From contig CABZNT010000003.1 of assembly GCA_902527105.1 (NCBI GenBank), forward strand, positions 1 to 64,000: a DNA stretch of 64,000 nucleotides, in the 5' to 3' direction. Positions 31,310-44,058 of the stretch are shown here, in pieces. Numbering within the stretch: the first letter of the stretch is position 1; every line of letters starts with the position of its first letter. Position numbers and translations under genes: made by a program. Origin of the DNA: an uncultured Prochlorococcus sp. (GTDB lineage Bacteria; Cyanobacteriota; Cyanobacteriia; PCC-6307; Cyanobiaceae). Under the pieces are notes generated by a model. The model was given only the letters and a program-made list of their open reading frames with translations. It was not told the origin of the DNA and did not search any database.

Positions 31310-32932
31310 ATGTCAAAGAATAGCAGCAAAAATATAAAAAGTTTAAGTGTTCCTCAGAGCCCTGTTGTTCTCGCAATACTTGATGGATGGGGATATCGAA
31401 ATGAAAAATCAGATAATGCCATAAAAAGTGCCAGTACACCAATCATGGATTCGTTGTGGCATGCTTACCCCCACACCCTTATAAGTGCTAGTGGATCTGA
31501 TGTAGGCCTCCCAGATGGTCAAATGGGCAATTCAGAGGTGGGTCACCTTACCATTGGTTCGGGAAGAATAATACAACAAGAACTTGTAAGAATTTCAAAT
31601 ATTGTAAAAAATAATCAATTAGGCTTGGTAAATGAGTTAAAAGAGATGGCTGCTTCATTAAAGAAAAATAATTCTACTTTGCATATCACGGGATTATGTT
31701 CCGATGGAGGAGTTCATAGTCATATAGATCATTTATTAGGTCTAATAAAATGGGCATCTGATAATAAACTTAAAAAAGTTGCAATCCATATTATTACTGA
31801 TGGAAGAGACACTCCTGCAAAAAGTGCTTCAAAATATCTAAATCAAATAGAATCATGTATAAAAAAATTTAACGTAGGCGAAATAGCTTCAATATGCGGA
31901 AGATATTGGATAATGGATAGAAATCTTTTATGGGAAAGAACAAAAAAAGCGTATTCTAATTTAACTGATCCAGATATTCAAATAACAAATGTTTCTCCTA
32001 AAGATTATATAGAAAAAAGTTATGACAAAAACATAACCGATGAATTTATAGAGCCTATACGAATGTCTAATAACTATCTTAAAGATGGGGATAGTTTGAT
32101 TTGCTTCAACTTTCGTCCAGACAGAGCAAGACAAATAGTCAAATCCCTTTCTGTCAATAAATTCTCAGACTTTGAAAGAAAAAATTATCCAAATTTAGAT
32201 TTTGTTACTTTTACTCAATATGATCCGAACTTTCCCGTTAAGGTTGCATTTCCTCCTGAATCACTAAATAATTTTATAGGCCAAATAGTTTCAGAAAACG
32301 GACTTAAACAATACAGAACCGCAGAAACTGAAAAATATCCTCACGTAACATACTTTTTCAATGGAGGAGTTGAAATACCTTTACCTGGAGAAGAGAGACA
32401 TTTGATTCCATCTCCAAGAGTCGCAACTTATGATATGGAACCCGAAATGTCTGCGGACGAATTAACCATTAGTTGCTCTAAAGCAATTAAAAGCGGGAAT
32501 TATGCTTTTGTCGTAATCAATTTTGCCAATCCTGATATGGTTGGTCATACAGGCAACATGGATGCAACAATCAAAGCCATAGAAAAAGTAGATAAATGTG
32601 TAGGTCAAATAGTTAATGCTACTGGAGAAATGGGCGGTAGCATGGTTATTACAGCCGATCATGGTAACGCAGAGGTAATGAAAGGATCCGAAGGAGAACC
32701 ATGGACAGCACACACAACAAATAAAGTTCCATTAATTTTGATTGAAGGTGAAAAAAGAAAAATACCAAGTATGGGAAATGAAATTAATTTAAGAGAAAAC
32801 GCAGGCTTAGCAGATATTGCTCCCACTTTATTGCAATTATTAAATCTACCAATACCAAGAGAAATGACAGGCAAATCCCTTATTCAAGAGATTGAATTAA
32901 AGGGGTATAATAAGGTCGTACAACACGTTTAA
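31310..32932 (+). CDS. gpmI: 2,3-bisphosphoglycerate-independent phosphoglycerate mutase
   Basis: 540 residues of the alkaline-phosphatase superfamily. Metal and catalytic sites are clear: ILDGWG (D25) and [10 protein letters not shown] with the phosphorylated serine S75, then [16 protein letters not shown] and ITADHGNAE with H and D ligands. It interconverts 3- and 2-phosphoglycerate in glycolysis using two Mn ions. secG follows after 22 bp, the conserved cyanobacterial pairing. Confidence 0.95.
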   Translation: MSKNSSKNIKSLSVPQSPVVLAILDGWGYRNEKSDNAIKSASTPIMDSLWHAYPHTLISASGSDVGLPDGQMGNSEVGHLTIGSGRIIQQELVRISNIVKNNQLGLVNELKEMAASLKKNNSTLHITGLCSDGGVHSHIDHLLGLIKWASDNKLKKVAIHIITDGRDTPAKSASKYLNQIESCIKKFNVGEIASICGRYWIMDRNLLWERTKKAYSNLTDPDIQITNVSPKDYIEKSYDKNITDEFIEPIRMSNNYLKDGDSLICFNFRPDRARQIVKSLSVNKFSDFERKNYPNLDFVTFTQYDPNFPVKVAFPPESLNNFIGQIVSENGLKQYRTAETEKYPHVTYFFNGGVEIPLPGEERHLIPSPRVATYDMEPEMSADELTISCSKAIKSGNYAFVVINFANPDMVGHTGNMDATIKAIEKVDKCVGQIVNATGEMGGSMVITADHGNAEVMKGSEGEPWTAHTTNKVPLILIEGEKRKIPSMGNEINLRENAGLADIAPTLLQLLNLPIPREMTGKSLIQEIELKGYNKVVQHV

Positions 32933-32954
32933 TATTAATAAGAGTTTTTAAACC

Positions 32955-33182
32955 ATGATTCAAATTATTAGTTGGATTTGGGTATTTTCTGGAGTTTTTC
33001 TAATTCTCTTAGTTTTACTTCATAGTCCCAAAGGTGATGGAATGGGAGGAATAGCCGCCAGCGGAAGCTCTATGTTCAACAGCGCGAGTAGTGCAGAAGC
33101 CTCTCTAAACAAAATAACATGGACTTTTTTAGTGATATTTTTATCTCTCGCAATTATTCTTAGCGCTGGTTGGATTTCATAA
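32955..33182 (+). CDS. secG: Protein translocase subunit SecG
   Basis: 75 residues with two hydrophobic helices around HSPKGDGMGGIAASGSSMFN, the SecG loop signature. It is the third subunit of SecYEG in the plasma and thylakoid membranes and helps SecA-driven export. Ends at a strong bidirectional terminator shared with groEL. Confidence 0.92.
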   Translation: MIQIISWIWVFSGVFLILLVLLHSPKGDGMGGIAASGSSMFNSASSAEASLNKITWTFLVIFLSLAIILSAGWIS

Positions 33183-33189
33183 AAGTTAA

Positions 33190-33221
33190 AAAAAGGGATC
33201 ATTTTGAATGATCCCTTTTAA
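33190..33221. terminator. Bidirectional terminator between secG and groEL
   Basis: Stem AAAAGGGATCATT / AATGATCCCTTTT with a TTG-type loop, flanked by A- and T-runs on both sides. It serves the convergent secG and groEL transcripts. Confidence 0.9.
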
Positions 33222-33245
33222 AAATTATTAAAAACTAGTGTTTAG

Positions 33246-34910
<1,665 letters not shown>

Positions 34911-34934
34911 TTAATAATTTTTGAAACAAATAAT

Positions 34935-35246
34935 TTAGCTTACTACAGCTAAAATATCCTTTTCTGAGAGCAAGACATATTCATCTCCTCCCAATTTAAT
35001 GTCTGTACCAGCATATTTGCTGTACAAAACTTTATCGCCAATACTCACTTCTGGAGTTTGTCGAGAACCATCGTCATTAAGTTTGCCAGGGCCTACCTGA
35101 GCAACTTCTCCAACCTGTGGTTTTTCTTTAGCTGAATCAGGCAAAAGAATGCCCCCAGCAGTTTTTTCCTCAGATGCGGAAACTTTAATAAATATTCTAT
35201 CTCCCAGTGGTTTTACTGTAGAGACTGTAAGTGAAACAGCTGCCAT
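34935..35246 (-). CDS. groS: Co-chaperonin GroES
   Basis: 103 residues: [20 protein letters not shown] then [14 protein letters not shown] (the mobile loop that docks on GroEL) and [15 protein letters not shown]. It caps the GroEL ring as a heptamer. Divergent from atpD with a 216-bp control region between. Confidence 0.96.
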
Positions 35247-35426
35247 AGATTAATGGAGGATCATGATTGAGACGCTTTGCGTCATAAAAGTGGAAAGAGA
35301 AATTCTCTAACCGTATCATCAACAACATAATCTGCAAAGCAGCAATTAAACCATACTTAAACTGTGCGGGTGGCCGAACCCATTTAACGAATCTACCCAT
35401 GAGGTGGTAGTATTTTCGGATTATGA

Positions 35427-36923
<1,497 letters not shown>

Positions 36924-36962
36924 ATATTCAAATATATATTTAACCTTCAATAATTTAAATTA

Positions 36963-37367
36963 ATGGCAATTTCTCTAAAAGTTTTAGCTCCTAATAAAAA
37001 TGTTTATCAAGGCGAAGCTGAAGAAGTAATCCTTCCTAGTACTACTGGGCAACTTGGTATACTACCAGGACACATCTCTTTAGTTACTGCTATAGATATT
37101 GGCGTTTTAAGGCTAAGAATGAATTCCCAGTGGAAATCAATAGCTCTTATGGGAGGCTTCGCTGAAATTGAATCAGATGAAGTTATAGTTTTAGTAAATA
37201 ATGCTGAAATTGGTTCTGAAATTGATGTTCAAAATGCTGAACAAGATCTTAAAGAAGCAAAATTATTAATTAGTAAATTTTCTGAAAATGAAAAAAATCC
37301 AGAGAAAATTAAAGCCTTGAAAGAGGTTTCAAAGGCTGAGGCTAGGATTCAAGCTGCAAAGAACTAA
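36963..37367 (+). CDS. atpC: ATP synthase F1 subunit epsilon
   Basis: 134 residues: N-terminal beta-sandwich ([40 protein letters not shown]) and a C-terminal helical hairpin. It links gamma to the c-ring and inhibits ATP hydrolysis. 39 bp after atpD. Confidence 0.95.
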   Translation: MAISLKVLAPNKNVYQGEAEEVILPSTTGQLGILPGHISLVTAIDIGVLRLRMNSQWKSIALMGGFAEIESDEVIVLVNNAEIGSEIDVQNAEQDLKEAKLLISKFSENEKNPEKIKALKEVSKAEARIQAAKN

Positions 37368-37370
37368 AAA

Positions 37371-37838
37371 TTAAGCGGTTCCACAAAAAGTTACTTCAGG
37401 AAACTTTAATTTGGCTTCTTCTAATTTTTTTGTCTTACCTTCTTCTTGCCAATAATTTATCACTTCAGTAGCTTTATTCAATATCTCTACTCTTTCGTTA
37501 TCTGTTATCCAACCTTTATTTTCAAGTTCACTTTTTAATTTTTCCCAAGCATCATCTCTTGGCCAAAATTGATAGGCAGTAAGAGGACTTGGGCCTCCAC
37601 CTACTATTTGATCCACTGCCAAAGCCACATTATCAGGCAACCACAATACTTTAATTATGAACCTTCCTTCATCAGGTTTAGGGGTATAACCAGTAGGTAC
37701 TCCATCTTCATCAATAGTGGCAGCTGCTAATACAGCTGTGGCACCCATCATTCCTGAATTAGGAGAAGAATTTTTAGAGTTTGGTGCATCAATGTTTTTT
37801 TCTGTTTTATTTTGATTGAACTTATCTGATGAGGTCAT
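37371..37838 (-). CDS. Probable small ribosomal subunit protein PSRP-3 (Ycf65)
   Basis: 155 residues. The C-terminal 100 match the PSRP-3/Ycf65 family: [38 protein letters not shown] and [13 protein letters not shown]. It is a cyanobacterial and plastid-specific 30S ribosomal protein. The first 50 residues are a polar Asn/Ser/Lys-rich extension of low complexity, which suggests it is disordered. Convergent with atpC, only three bases apart. Confidence 0.88.
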   Translation of the reverse strand: MTSSDKFNQNKTEKNIDAPNSKNSSPNSGMMGATAVLAAATIDEDGVPTGYTPKPDEGRFIIKVLWLPDNVALAVDQIVGGGPSPLTAYQFWPRDDAWEKLKSELENKGWITDNERVEILNKATEVINYWQEEGKTKKLEEAKLKFPEVTFCGTA

Positions 37839-37944
37839 TCACTTATATATGTTTAATAAATAATTTATCAGTTTATGGTCACATTTTGATTAATTTATTC
37901 AAAATTTCTTGATTTTAGTTATTGAAAACTTTTAAACAGGATTT

Positions 37945-38103
37945 TTATCTATCATGAGGAACTTCATAAAAATCATAAATAGTGGCTTCCAATGAATCCC
38001 AAAGATCTTTGGGAATATCGTTTTCTTCTGCAAACATGCCAAGCTGACTAGCTAAGCCTCTTGCTTGAGAAAGTTTCGAATCATATGAATCGGACTTATT
38101 CAT
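37945..38103 (-). CDS. Small acidic protein (52 aa), unknown
   Basis: ATG 38103, TAA 37945-37947. Acidic and helical: QARGLASQLGMFAEENDIPK then LWDSLEATIYDFYEVPHD. It sits between pepP and PSRP-3 on the same strand. It is conserved-looking in composition; no family assigned. Confidence 0.6.
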   Translation of the reverse strand: MNKSDSYDSKLSQARGLASQLGMFAEENDIPKDLWDSLEATIYDFYEVPHDR

Positions 38104-38157
38104 TTTTGAGCTTTAAACTTAATAAAAAATAAATCTATTAACTTGATAAGTCAAATT

Positions 38158-39483
38158 TCAAAATTCTAAATCAGAAATTTCTTTTAGTGCAGCAATACTT
38201 AAAACTTCTGGGCTTGTATCCGCGACAAGGACATCATCTTCTATTCTTATCCCAATGCCTTTCCATTTGTCAGCTATAGGGGGTTGTCCCTCAGGGACTG
38301 GAATCCTATCACTTATGTAGATCCCAGGCTCCACTGTAAGAATCATTCCATTCTGTAAGGGCACTTCATAGTCCCCCATTCTGTACGCTCCAACATCATG
38401 AACATCTAAGCCGAGCCAATGTCCGGTTCTATGCATGTAAAGATGTTTGTAGGATTGATTCTCTATTATCTCCTCAGTACTGCCAGACAATAAACCAATT
38501 TCTTTTAACCCTTCTACAAGAATTATTAAAGCAACATTATGTACAACACTAGAATTCGATCCCTTTACAGCACTTTTTATTGCATTTTTCTGCGCATTCA
38601 ATACGATTTCATAGATAACTTTTTGTTCATTAGAAAATTTACCACCTATTGGAATAGTTCTTGTTATGTCTCCATTGTAATAATCAATTAGTGAGCAGCC
38701 AGCATCGACCAACAATAAATCTTCTTTCTTCAATGGTGAGTTATTTGAAGTGTAATGCAAAATACAGGCATTATCTCCTGAAGCGACAATAGAGTTATAT
38801 GCAGGTCCTCTAGCTCCTTTTTCCAAAAAGAATCCCTCTAAAATACCCTGAATTTGCCTTTCATTTTTCTTAGATGATATAGATTCTCTTACTAGTTCAT
38901 GAGCTTCTGCTGAAATTTGTACAGCCTCTCTCATTCTATTAATTTCAAATTCACTTTTTATTAATCTCATCTCATTTAAATAAATTTCTGGAGATTTTAT
39001 TGAATTTGCACCAATCCCTGATCTTGATCGATTTTCAAGTTGTTGTGAAAATGTCTCGAGTACTATTTTCTCAATTAAAGGATACTTACCTATTGAAAAA
39101 ACAAGTTCATCAGAACCATTTATATAACTTGGAAGTAAATCTCCTAGTTCGGTTATTGAATGAGCCTTGTCAGCCTTAAACTCTTTTTCTGCGCCTTGTA
39201 AACCCCATCTAAAGCCGTGCCAGACTTCACTTATAACATCTTTGGGAGCGACAAACATAATAAATCTCTCTCCCTTTGGTTTATGCGATAAGAAGAGAGC
39301 AACTGCATCCGGCTCATCGAAACCAGTTAAATACCAAAAATTACTATCTTGTCTAAAAGGGTATTCACAATCGGCATGATGCTTTACAAGATTAGCTCCT
39401 GGGATAATCGCAGCTTTTCCATCTAATTTATTTAGGAAAATTTCCCTTCTTTTTTCAAAAACTTTATGGTCAGGTTCAAACAT
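38158..39483 (-). CDS. pepP: Xaa-Pro aminopeptidase (M24B)
   Basis: 441 residues with an N-terminal AMP_N-type domain (RREIFLNKLDGKAAIIPGAN, FRQDSNFWYLTGFDEPDA) and the C-terminal creatinase fold. The five metal ligands fit D260, D272, H355, E385 and E415 (in LLLVDAGC, YYNGDITRT, HRTGHWLGLD, LTVEPG and GIRIEDD). It removes N-terminal residues ahead of proline with two Mn ions in the cytoplasm. Confidence 0.94.
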   Translation of the reverse strand: MFEPDHKVFEKRREIFLNKLDGKAAIIPGANLVKHHADCEYPFRQDSNFWYLTGFDEPDAVALFLSHKPKGERFIMFVAPKDVISEVWHGFRWGLQGAEKEFKADKAHSITELGDLLPSYINGSDELVFSIGKYPLIEKIVLETFSQQLENRSRSGIGANSIKSPEIYLNEMRLIKSEFEINRMREAVQISAEAHELVRESISSKKNERQIQGILEGFFLEKGARGPAYNSIVASGDNACILHYTSNNSPLKKEDLLLVDAGCSLIDYYNGDITRTIPIGGKFSNEQKVIYEIVLNAQKNAIKSAVKGSNSSVVHNVALIILVEGLKEIGLLSGSTEEIIENQSYKHLYMHRTGHWLGLDVHDVGAYRMGDYEVPLQNGMILTVEPGIYISDRIPVPEGQPPIADKWKGIGIRIEDDVLVADTSPEVLSIAALKEISDLEF

Positions 39484-39557
39484 AAATTGTTTATTGGCGT
39501 GTTTAAAAAAAAAATGGAAGAATGAATTAAAACAGATTTAGTATCTAATCTACTTTA

Positions 39558-40541
39558 ATGGAACCAAGTGTTTACGGTTTGATTCTGCTTATAATTATTA
39601 TTTTAATTGGATCAGCATGTTGTTCGGGAGTAGAAGCAGCTTTTTTAGCTGTAAATTCAATTAGAATTTTAGAAATTGCCTCTAGTCAAAAGCCAAAAAG
39701 TTCTGCGAATCAACTTCTAAAACTTAGAAAACATCTTGGACGGACACTAACTGTAATTACTATTACTAATAATGGATTTAATATAATCGGCAGTCTTATT
39801 TTAGGAGTATACGGAGCATTGGTAATTAATAGTAGTTTTGGTTTAACCGTTTTTTCTATAGCTTTTTACATATTGGTAGTTTTAGTAGGAGAAGTACTAC
39901 CCAAAGCTCTTGGCACAAGATTTTCAGTTCAAATAGCATTATTATCCGTTCCTATCTTGAGAATATTAAATACTTTAATGAGGCCATTCTTAATATTAAT
40001 AGAACAGATATTTCCAGTTATTACAGCAGAAAACGAAATTTCAACTGATGAAGAAGAAATTAGACAAATGGCAAAAATTGGAAGTCAGAAAGGTTTTATA
40101 GAAGCCGATGAGGCAGCAATGATATTTAAGGTTTTTCAATTAAATGATTTAAAAGCTAAAGACTTAATGACCCCTAGGGTATCGGCACCTTGTCTTGATG
40201 GGTCTTCAAATCTTGATGAAATTTCAAAACTCATAATGTCTGATAGCTCTCCATGGTGGGTTATTTTGGGAGATAAAGTTGACAAAATACAAGGGGTAGT
40301 AAAGCGTGAAAAAATGTTGGCAAAATTAATTAATGGGGAAAATAAAAAATTACTATCAGAAATTTGCGAAACTGTGGATTACATTCCCGAAATGATTAAA
40401 GCAGATCAATTATTAACTAAATTTGACAAGAATCATAAAGGAGTGAAAGTAGTAGTAGATGAATTCGGGGGATTCGTGGGAATTATTGATGCAGAAGCTG
40501 TGTTATCTGTTTTAGCCGGTTGGTGGAAAAATAAATCATGA
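39558..40541 (+). CDS. CNNM-domain (DUF21) membrane protein with CBS region
   Basis: 327 residues: a CNNM/DUF21 transmembrane domain (about 1-170, with CSGVEAAFLAVNSIRILEIA and VGEVLPKALGTR), then two CBS motifs (DLMTPRVSAPCLDGSS; KVVVDEFGGFVGIIDAE). Relatives such as CorC/YfjD-type and eukaryotic CNNM proteins export Mg2+ and related ions. The usual C-terminal CorC_HlyC domain is missing, making this about 100 residues shorter than typical. It overlaps the following GTPase gene by 4 bp. Confidence 0.88.
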   Translation: MEPSVYGLILLIIIILIGSACCSGVEAAFLAVNSIRILEIASSQKPKSSANQLLKLRKHLGRTLTVITITNNGFNIIGSLILGVYGALVINSSFGLTVFSIAFYILVVLVGEVLPKALGTRFSVQIALLSVPILRILNTLMRPFLILIEQIFPVITAENEISTDEEEIRQMAKIGSQKGFIEADEAAMIFKVFQLNDLKAKDLMTPRVSAPCLDGSSNLDEISKLIMSDSSPWWVILGDKVDKIQGVVKREKMLAKLINGENKKLLSEICETVDYIPEMIKADQLLTKFDKNHKGVKVVVDEFGGFVGIIDAEAVLSVLAGWWKNKS

Positions 40542-41779
40542 AACAGTTTAAAATTAAAGATAATTATTTACTTTTAAAAAAATGGTGGGAATCTATTGAC
40601 CTTACCAATTATGAAAAAAGTTTTCTTAATAGAGAAATAATTTCTTTTAATCAACAACTTTTAAGACTCAAAGAAAAAAAAATAAGAATTGGCGTATATG
40701 GTAAATCAGGTGTAGGAAAATCTTCTGTTTTAAATTCTTTATTAAAAAAAGACACATTCAAAACAGATATTATAAATGGGACTACAAAAGAAATACAATC
40801 GGAAACTTGGGCTCTTAAAGATAAAACACTCAATAGTTTAGAGTTGCTAGATTCTCCAGGCTTTGATTTCTGCAATATCAAATACCCAGATAGAGTATAT
40901 TCTTGTATAAATCATTCAGACCTTATTTTATTCATAGTTTCGGGGGATTTAAATAGAAATGAGTTAAGCGAAATCAGCTCTTTTATAAAAGATGGAAAAA
41001 AAATTATTGTAATTTTAAACAAAATCGATCTATTTAATAAAAATGAATTAAAAGAAATAATTGAAAATATAAAGTTTAAGCTTCCAAAAGATTTAAATAT
41101 TCCAGTAATTATTAATGATGAAAACAATCTGAAAAATTACATAACAAAATTAATAAATCAATATGGTGAAATACTACTAACACTAAATTCTTTTCAATTA
41201 GCTGACAAATTGTTTCTGCAGATAAAAGAGCAAAGATTGAAAAGAAGGCAGAAATTAGCGCAGTCAACTATTGGGAAATTTTCGACTATAAAGGCATCCG
41301 CAGTAGCTCTTAATCCTTTTATTTTATTTGATGTTGCTGGCTGTTTAGCACTAGATACTGCATTGATTAGCGAATTAAGTAAGATTTATGGCTTAAAGTT
41401 GAAAAGTGAATCTAAAAGAAAAATATTTAAAAATATATCCATCAATAATTTATGCTTGGGAGTCACTCAAATCGGCGTCAATACCTTTTTCAACCTTATT
41501 AAGAAAGTATTTCTATTTACAGCACCTTTTACTAACGGGCTTTCATTATTACCCTATGGACCCATAGCAATTATTCAAGCAGCAATCGCAATCCATTCTA
41601 CAAAAATCCTAGGGAAATTAGCCGCAAAAGAGATATTTATAAGAAGCAAAACTTCTTTTATAGAACCCGCTATTATGGTGCAAAAATTGACTTTTAATGA
41701 CCCAGAGATTTTTAACCACATAAATATTTATTTTTTAAATAGAAATTTAAATAATAATTTTGTTAGCATTCTGCCTTAA
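40538..41779 (+). CDS. Era/dynamin-like GTPase with membrane-type C-terminus
   Basis: 413 residues. The G domain is clear: G1 GKSGVGKS (55-62), G3 DSPG (105-108) and G4 NKID (161-164). The C-terminal 180 residues are hydrophobic with Ala/Gly-rich helices (ALNPFILFDVAGCLALDTAL, then GLSLLPYGPIAIIQAAIAI), resembling DUF697-type domains. It starts within the CNNM gene (ATGA overlap), so the two are co-translated and may act together at the membrane. Function unknown. Confidence 0.85.
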   Translation: MKQFKIKDNYLLLKKWWESIDLTNYEKSFLNREIISFNQQLLRLKEKKIRIGVYGKSGVGKSSVLNSLLKKDTFKTDIINGTTKEIQSETWALKDKTLNSLELLDSPGFDFCNIKYPDRVYSCINHSDLILFIVSGDLNRNELSEISSFIKDGKKIIVILNKIDLFNKNELKEIIENIKFKLPKDLNIPVIINDENNLKNYITKLINQYGEILLTLNSFQLADKLFLQIKEQRLKRRQKLAQSTIGKFSTIKASAVALNPFILFDVAGCLALDTALISELSKIYGLKLKSESKRKIFKNISINNLCLGVTQIGVNTFFNLIKKVFLFTAPFTNGLSLLPYGPIAIIQAAIAIHSTKILGKLAAKEIFIRSKTSFIEPAIMVQKLTFNDPEIFNHINIYFLNRNLNNNFVSILP

Positions 41780-41786
41780 AACTTAA

Positions 41787-42206
41787 ATGGAAAAAAGCAT
41801 TGCATTATTTGGTACAAGTGCAGATCCACCTACCATTGGACATAAAAAGATACTTGAAGAATTATCCAAAATATATTCTTTTACAATTGGTTATGTTAGT
41901 AACAACCCCAACAAAAATCACAAAGAAGATATCTCAATTCGTAGCCATTTATTAAAAACTCTTATTGAAGATTTAGATAATCCTAAAATTTTATTTAATC
42001 AAAGTGTTAGTAGCCAATGGGCATTAGAGTCAATTAAAAAATGTAAAAGAATTTATGAATTAAATAGTCTCGATTTTGTTATTGGGAGCGATTTAATTAA
42101 AGATATTTTCTACTGGAAAAATTTTGATAAAATTACTGATGAGGTTAGTTTTTTAGTAATTTTAAGAGAGGGATATCCTATTGAATCAAGTACTCTAAAA
42201 TGTTAG
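41787..42206 (+). CDS. nadD: Nicotinate-nucleotide adenylyltransferase, N-terminal part (frameshifted)
   Basis: 139 residues. It has the nucleotidyltransferase start IALFGTSADPPTIGHKKIL with the TxGH motif, then SLDFVIGSDLIKDIFYWKNF, the NadD signature. The frame stops early at TAG 42204. The missing C-terminal part lies directly downstream in the -1 frame (42200-42364). Joined at the AAAA run 42197-42200 the two give 192 residues, the normal NadD length. NadD makes deamido-NAD, the substrate of nadE just downstream. Confidence 0.9.
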   Translation: MEKSIALFGTSADPPTIGHKKILEELSKIYSFTIGYVSNNPNKNHKEDISIRSHLLKTLIEDLDNPKILFNQSVSSQWALESIKKCKRIYELNSLDFVIGSDLIKDIFYWKNFDKITDEVSFLVILREGYPIESSTLKC

Positions 42207-42364
42207 AAACTTATAAAGTGAAATTTACGATTTCAACCATAAAAATCCCAAACATTTCAAGTTCTAAGCTCAGGTCAAACTTTAATTATTCTAATTTACC
42301 AACTTCATTAATAGATATTGTTAAAAAGAATAATTTATATGAATCTACTAAATTAGTTGAATGA
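42200..42364 (+). CDS. nadD: NadD C-terminal part in the -1 frame
   Basis: 54 codons from ATG 42200 to TGA 42362. It reads VKFTISTIKIPNISSSKLRS and SLIDIVKKNNLYES, the conserved NadD C-terminus (ISSTxIR motif and terminal xNxLY). The ATG overlaps the end of the N-terminal part and the stop overlaps the nadE start by ATGA. It could be joined by ribosomal -1 slippage on CTA AAA T, made as a separate polypeptide, or reflect a one-base deletion or sequencing error in the A-run. Confidence 0.85.
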   Translation: MLETYKVKFTISTIKIPNISSSKLRSNFNYSNLPTSLIDIVKKNNLYESTKLVE

Positions 42365-44058
42365 AGTTTTTACTTGCTCAAATTAATCCAGTTGTTGGTG
42401 ATTTAGAGGGCAATGCAAAGAAAATACTTTGTACCGCTTCAAAAGCTAGCTCAACTTCTGCTGATTTCGTTCTTACTCCAGAATTATCACTATGGGGATA
42501 TCCAGCAAACGACCTACTTCTAAAAAAAAATTTAATCAAAAATCAATATCAAATTCTTGACCAATTAGCCCTAGATATTAATAAAAAATATGGAAACTTA
42601 AGTATCACAGTAGGGATAGCTGAGATAATAAATGATTCTTTTTTCCCAAATCTTTATAATTCTATTGCATTGCTCGAACGCGGTGAGTGGAAAATAATTG
42701 CTCGTAAAATTATTCTTCCTACCTATGAAGTATTTGATGAGAAAAGATACTTTAGATCAGAAGAAAAAGTTTCCGTATTAACAAAAGAAATTAATAATAA
42801 AACTTGGCGACTTGGCTTTACTATATGTGAGGATTTATGGGTTAACAGAAATATAGAAGGTAGAGGAATTCATAAAAAGAATCCTATTTTTGATTTAAAG
42901 AAAAAAAAAGTTGATATCTTAGTTAACTTATCCGCCTCCCCATATACCTTCAAAAAGTTAGAGCTAAGATCCAAAGTTTCGAGTTATGCTGCACAATATC
43001 TTAAAGTACCGCTGATATATGTTAACCAGATTGGAGCAAATGATAATTTAATTTTTGATGGAAATAGTTTTATTCTTGATAAGAATGGATCTAAAATTAA
43101 GCAATTAAAATCTTTTTCAGAAGACCTCTCCAGTTGGGACATTGAGCAAACAAAACCTCAAAAAAATGAATTTGAAAAATCTGAGATGTCATCAATTTTT
43201 GATGCATTAGTCCTTGGTGTTAGGGATTATGCTCAAAAATGCGGTTTTAAAACAGCTTTAATTGGACTAAGTGGTGGCATTGATTCGGCACTAGTTTCAG
43301 CAATTGCGACAGCTGCTCTTGGCGGTAATAATATTTATTGCATCTCAATGCCCTCTAAGTGGAGCTCATCTCATTCAAAGAGTGATGCGAAAGATTTAGC
43401 GAGAAGATTAAAAATAAATTTTAATAGCATCCCAATTGAAAACCTAATGAATTCTTTTGAAGAATCTTTTATGAAAACCATATCTTTCGAGATGGCTGAA
43501 ATAACAAATCAAAATATTCAATCAAGGATCAGAGGAACACTTCTGATGGCTTTAGCAAATCAAGAAAAGCATTTATTACTTTCAACAGGAAATAAATCAG
43601 AGCTAGCTGTAGGATATTGCACACTTTATGGTGATATGAATGGGGGATTATCTGTAATTGGTGATTTATATAAAACTAATGTTTTTAAATTATGCAATTG
43701 GCTTGATAGTGAAGAATCAATAAATCATAGAAAGTCATATATGTTAGATACTAATGTAAATATAATTGGGGAAAATATCCGCACGAAAGCTCCAAGTGCC
43801 GAATTAGGTCCTGATCAATTAGATACTGATTCTCTCCCGCCTTATTCTATTTTAGATAATATTCTTAAAGGAATTATTGAAGAAAAAAAAGATTTACTAC
43901 AGCTAGAAGAAGATGGTTATAAAAAAGATTTAATTTTAAAAATTATCTCACTCATAAAAAAAGCGGAATTCAAAAGAAAGCAGGCTCCTCCAATCCTAAA
44001 ACTGAGCAGCCAATCATTAGGAAGCGACTGGAGAGTTCCCATAGCAATATCTTATTAA
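42361..44058 (+). CDS. nadE: Glutamine-dependent NAD+ synthetase
   Basis: 565 residues. The N-terminal nitrilase-type glutaminase has the Glu-Lys-Cys triad E41 (TPELSLWGYPA), K116 (RKIILPTYEVF) and C156 (GFTICEDLW). The C-terminal synthetase has the P-loop SGGIDS (304-309), STGNKSELAVGYCTLYGDM and the KAPSAEL segment. It converts deamido-NAD to NAD using ammonia channelled from glutamine. It overlaps nadD by 4 bp and the convergent DUF3326 gene by 4 bp. Confidence 0.95.
   Translation: MKFLLAQINPVVGDLEGNAKKILCTASKASSTSADFVLTPELSLWGYPANDLLLKKNLIKNQYQILDQLALDINKKYGNLSITVGIAEIINDSFFPNLYNSIALLERGEWKIIARKIILPTYEVFDEKRYFRSEEKVSVLTKEINNKTWRLGFTICEDLWVNRNIEGRGIHKKNPIFDLKKKKVDILVNLSASPYTFKKLELRSKVSSYAAQYLKVPLIYVNQIGANDNLIFDGNSFILDKNGSKIKQLKSFSEDLSSWDIEQTKPQKNEFEKSEMSSIFDALVLGVRDYAQKCGFKTALIGLSGGIDSALVSAIATAALGGNNIYCISMPSKWSSSHSKSDAKDLARRLKINFNSIPIENLMNSFEESFMKTISFEMAEITNQNIQSRIRGTLLMALANQEKHLLLSTGNKSELAVGYCTLYGDMNGGLSVIGDLYKTNVFKLCNWLDSEESINHRKSYMLDTNVNIIGENIRTKAPSAELGPDQLDTDSLPPYSILDNILKGIIEEKKDLLQLEEDGYKKDLILKIISLIKKAEFKRKQAPPILKLSSQSLGSDWRVPIAISY

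Noticed and set aside
41787-41830. Apparent change of the NadD HxGH motif to TxGH
   Set aside because: The nucleotidyltransferase signature is (T/H)xGH, so TIGH is normal.
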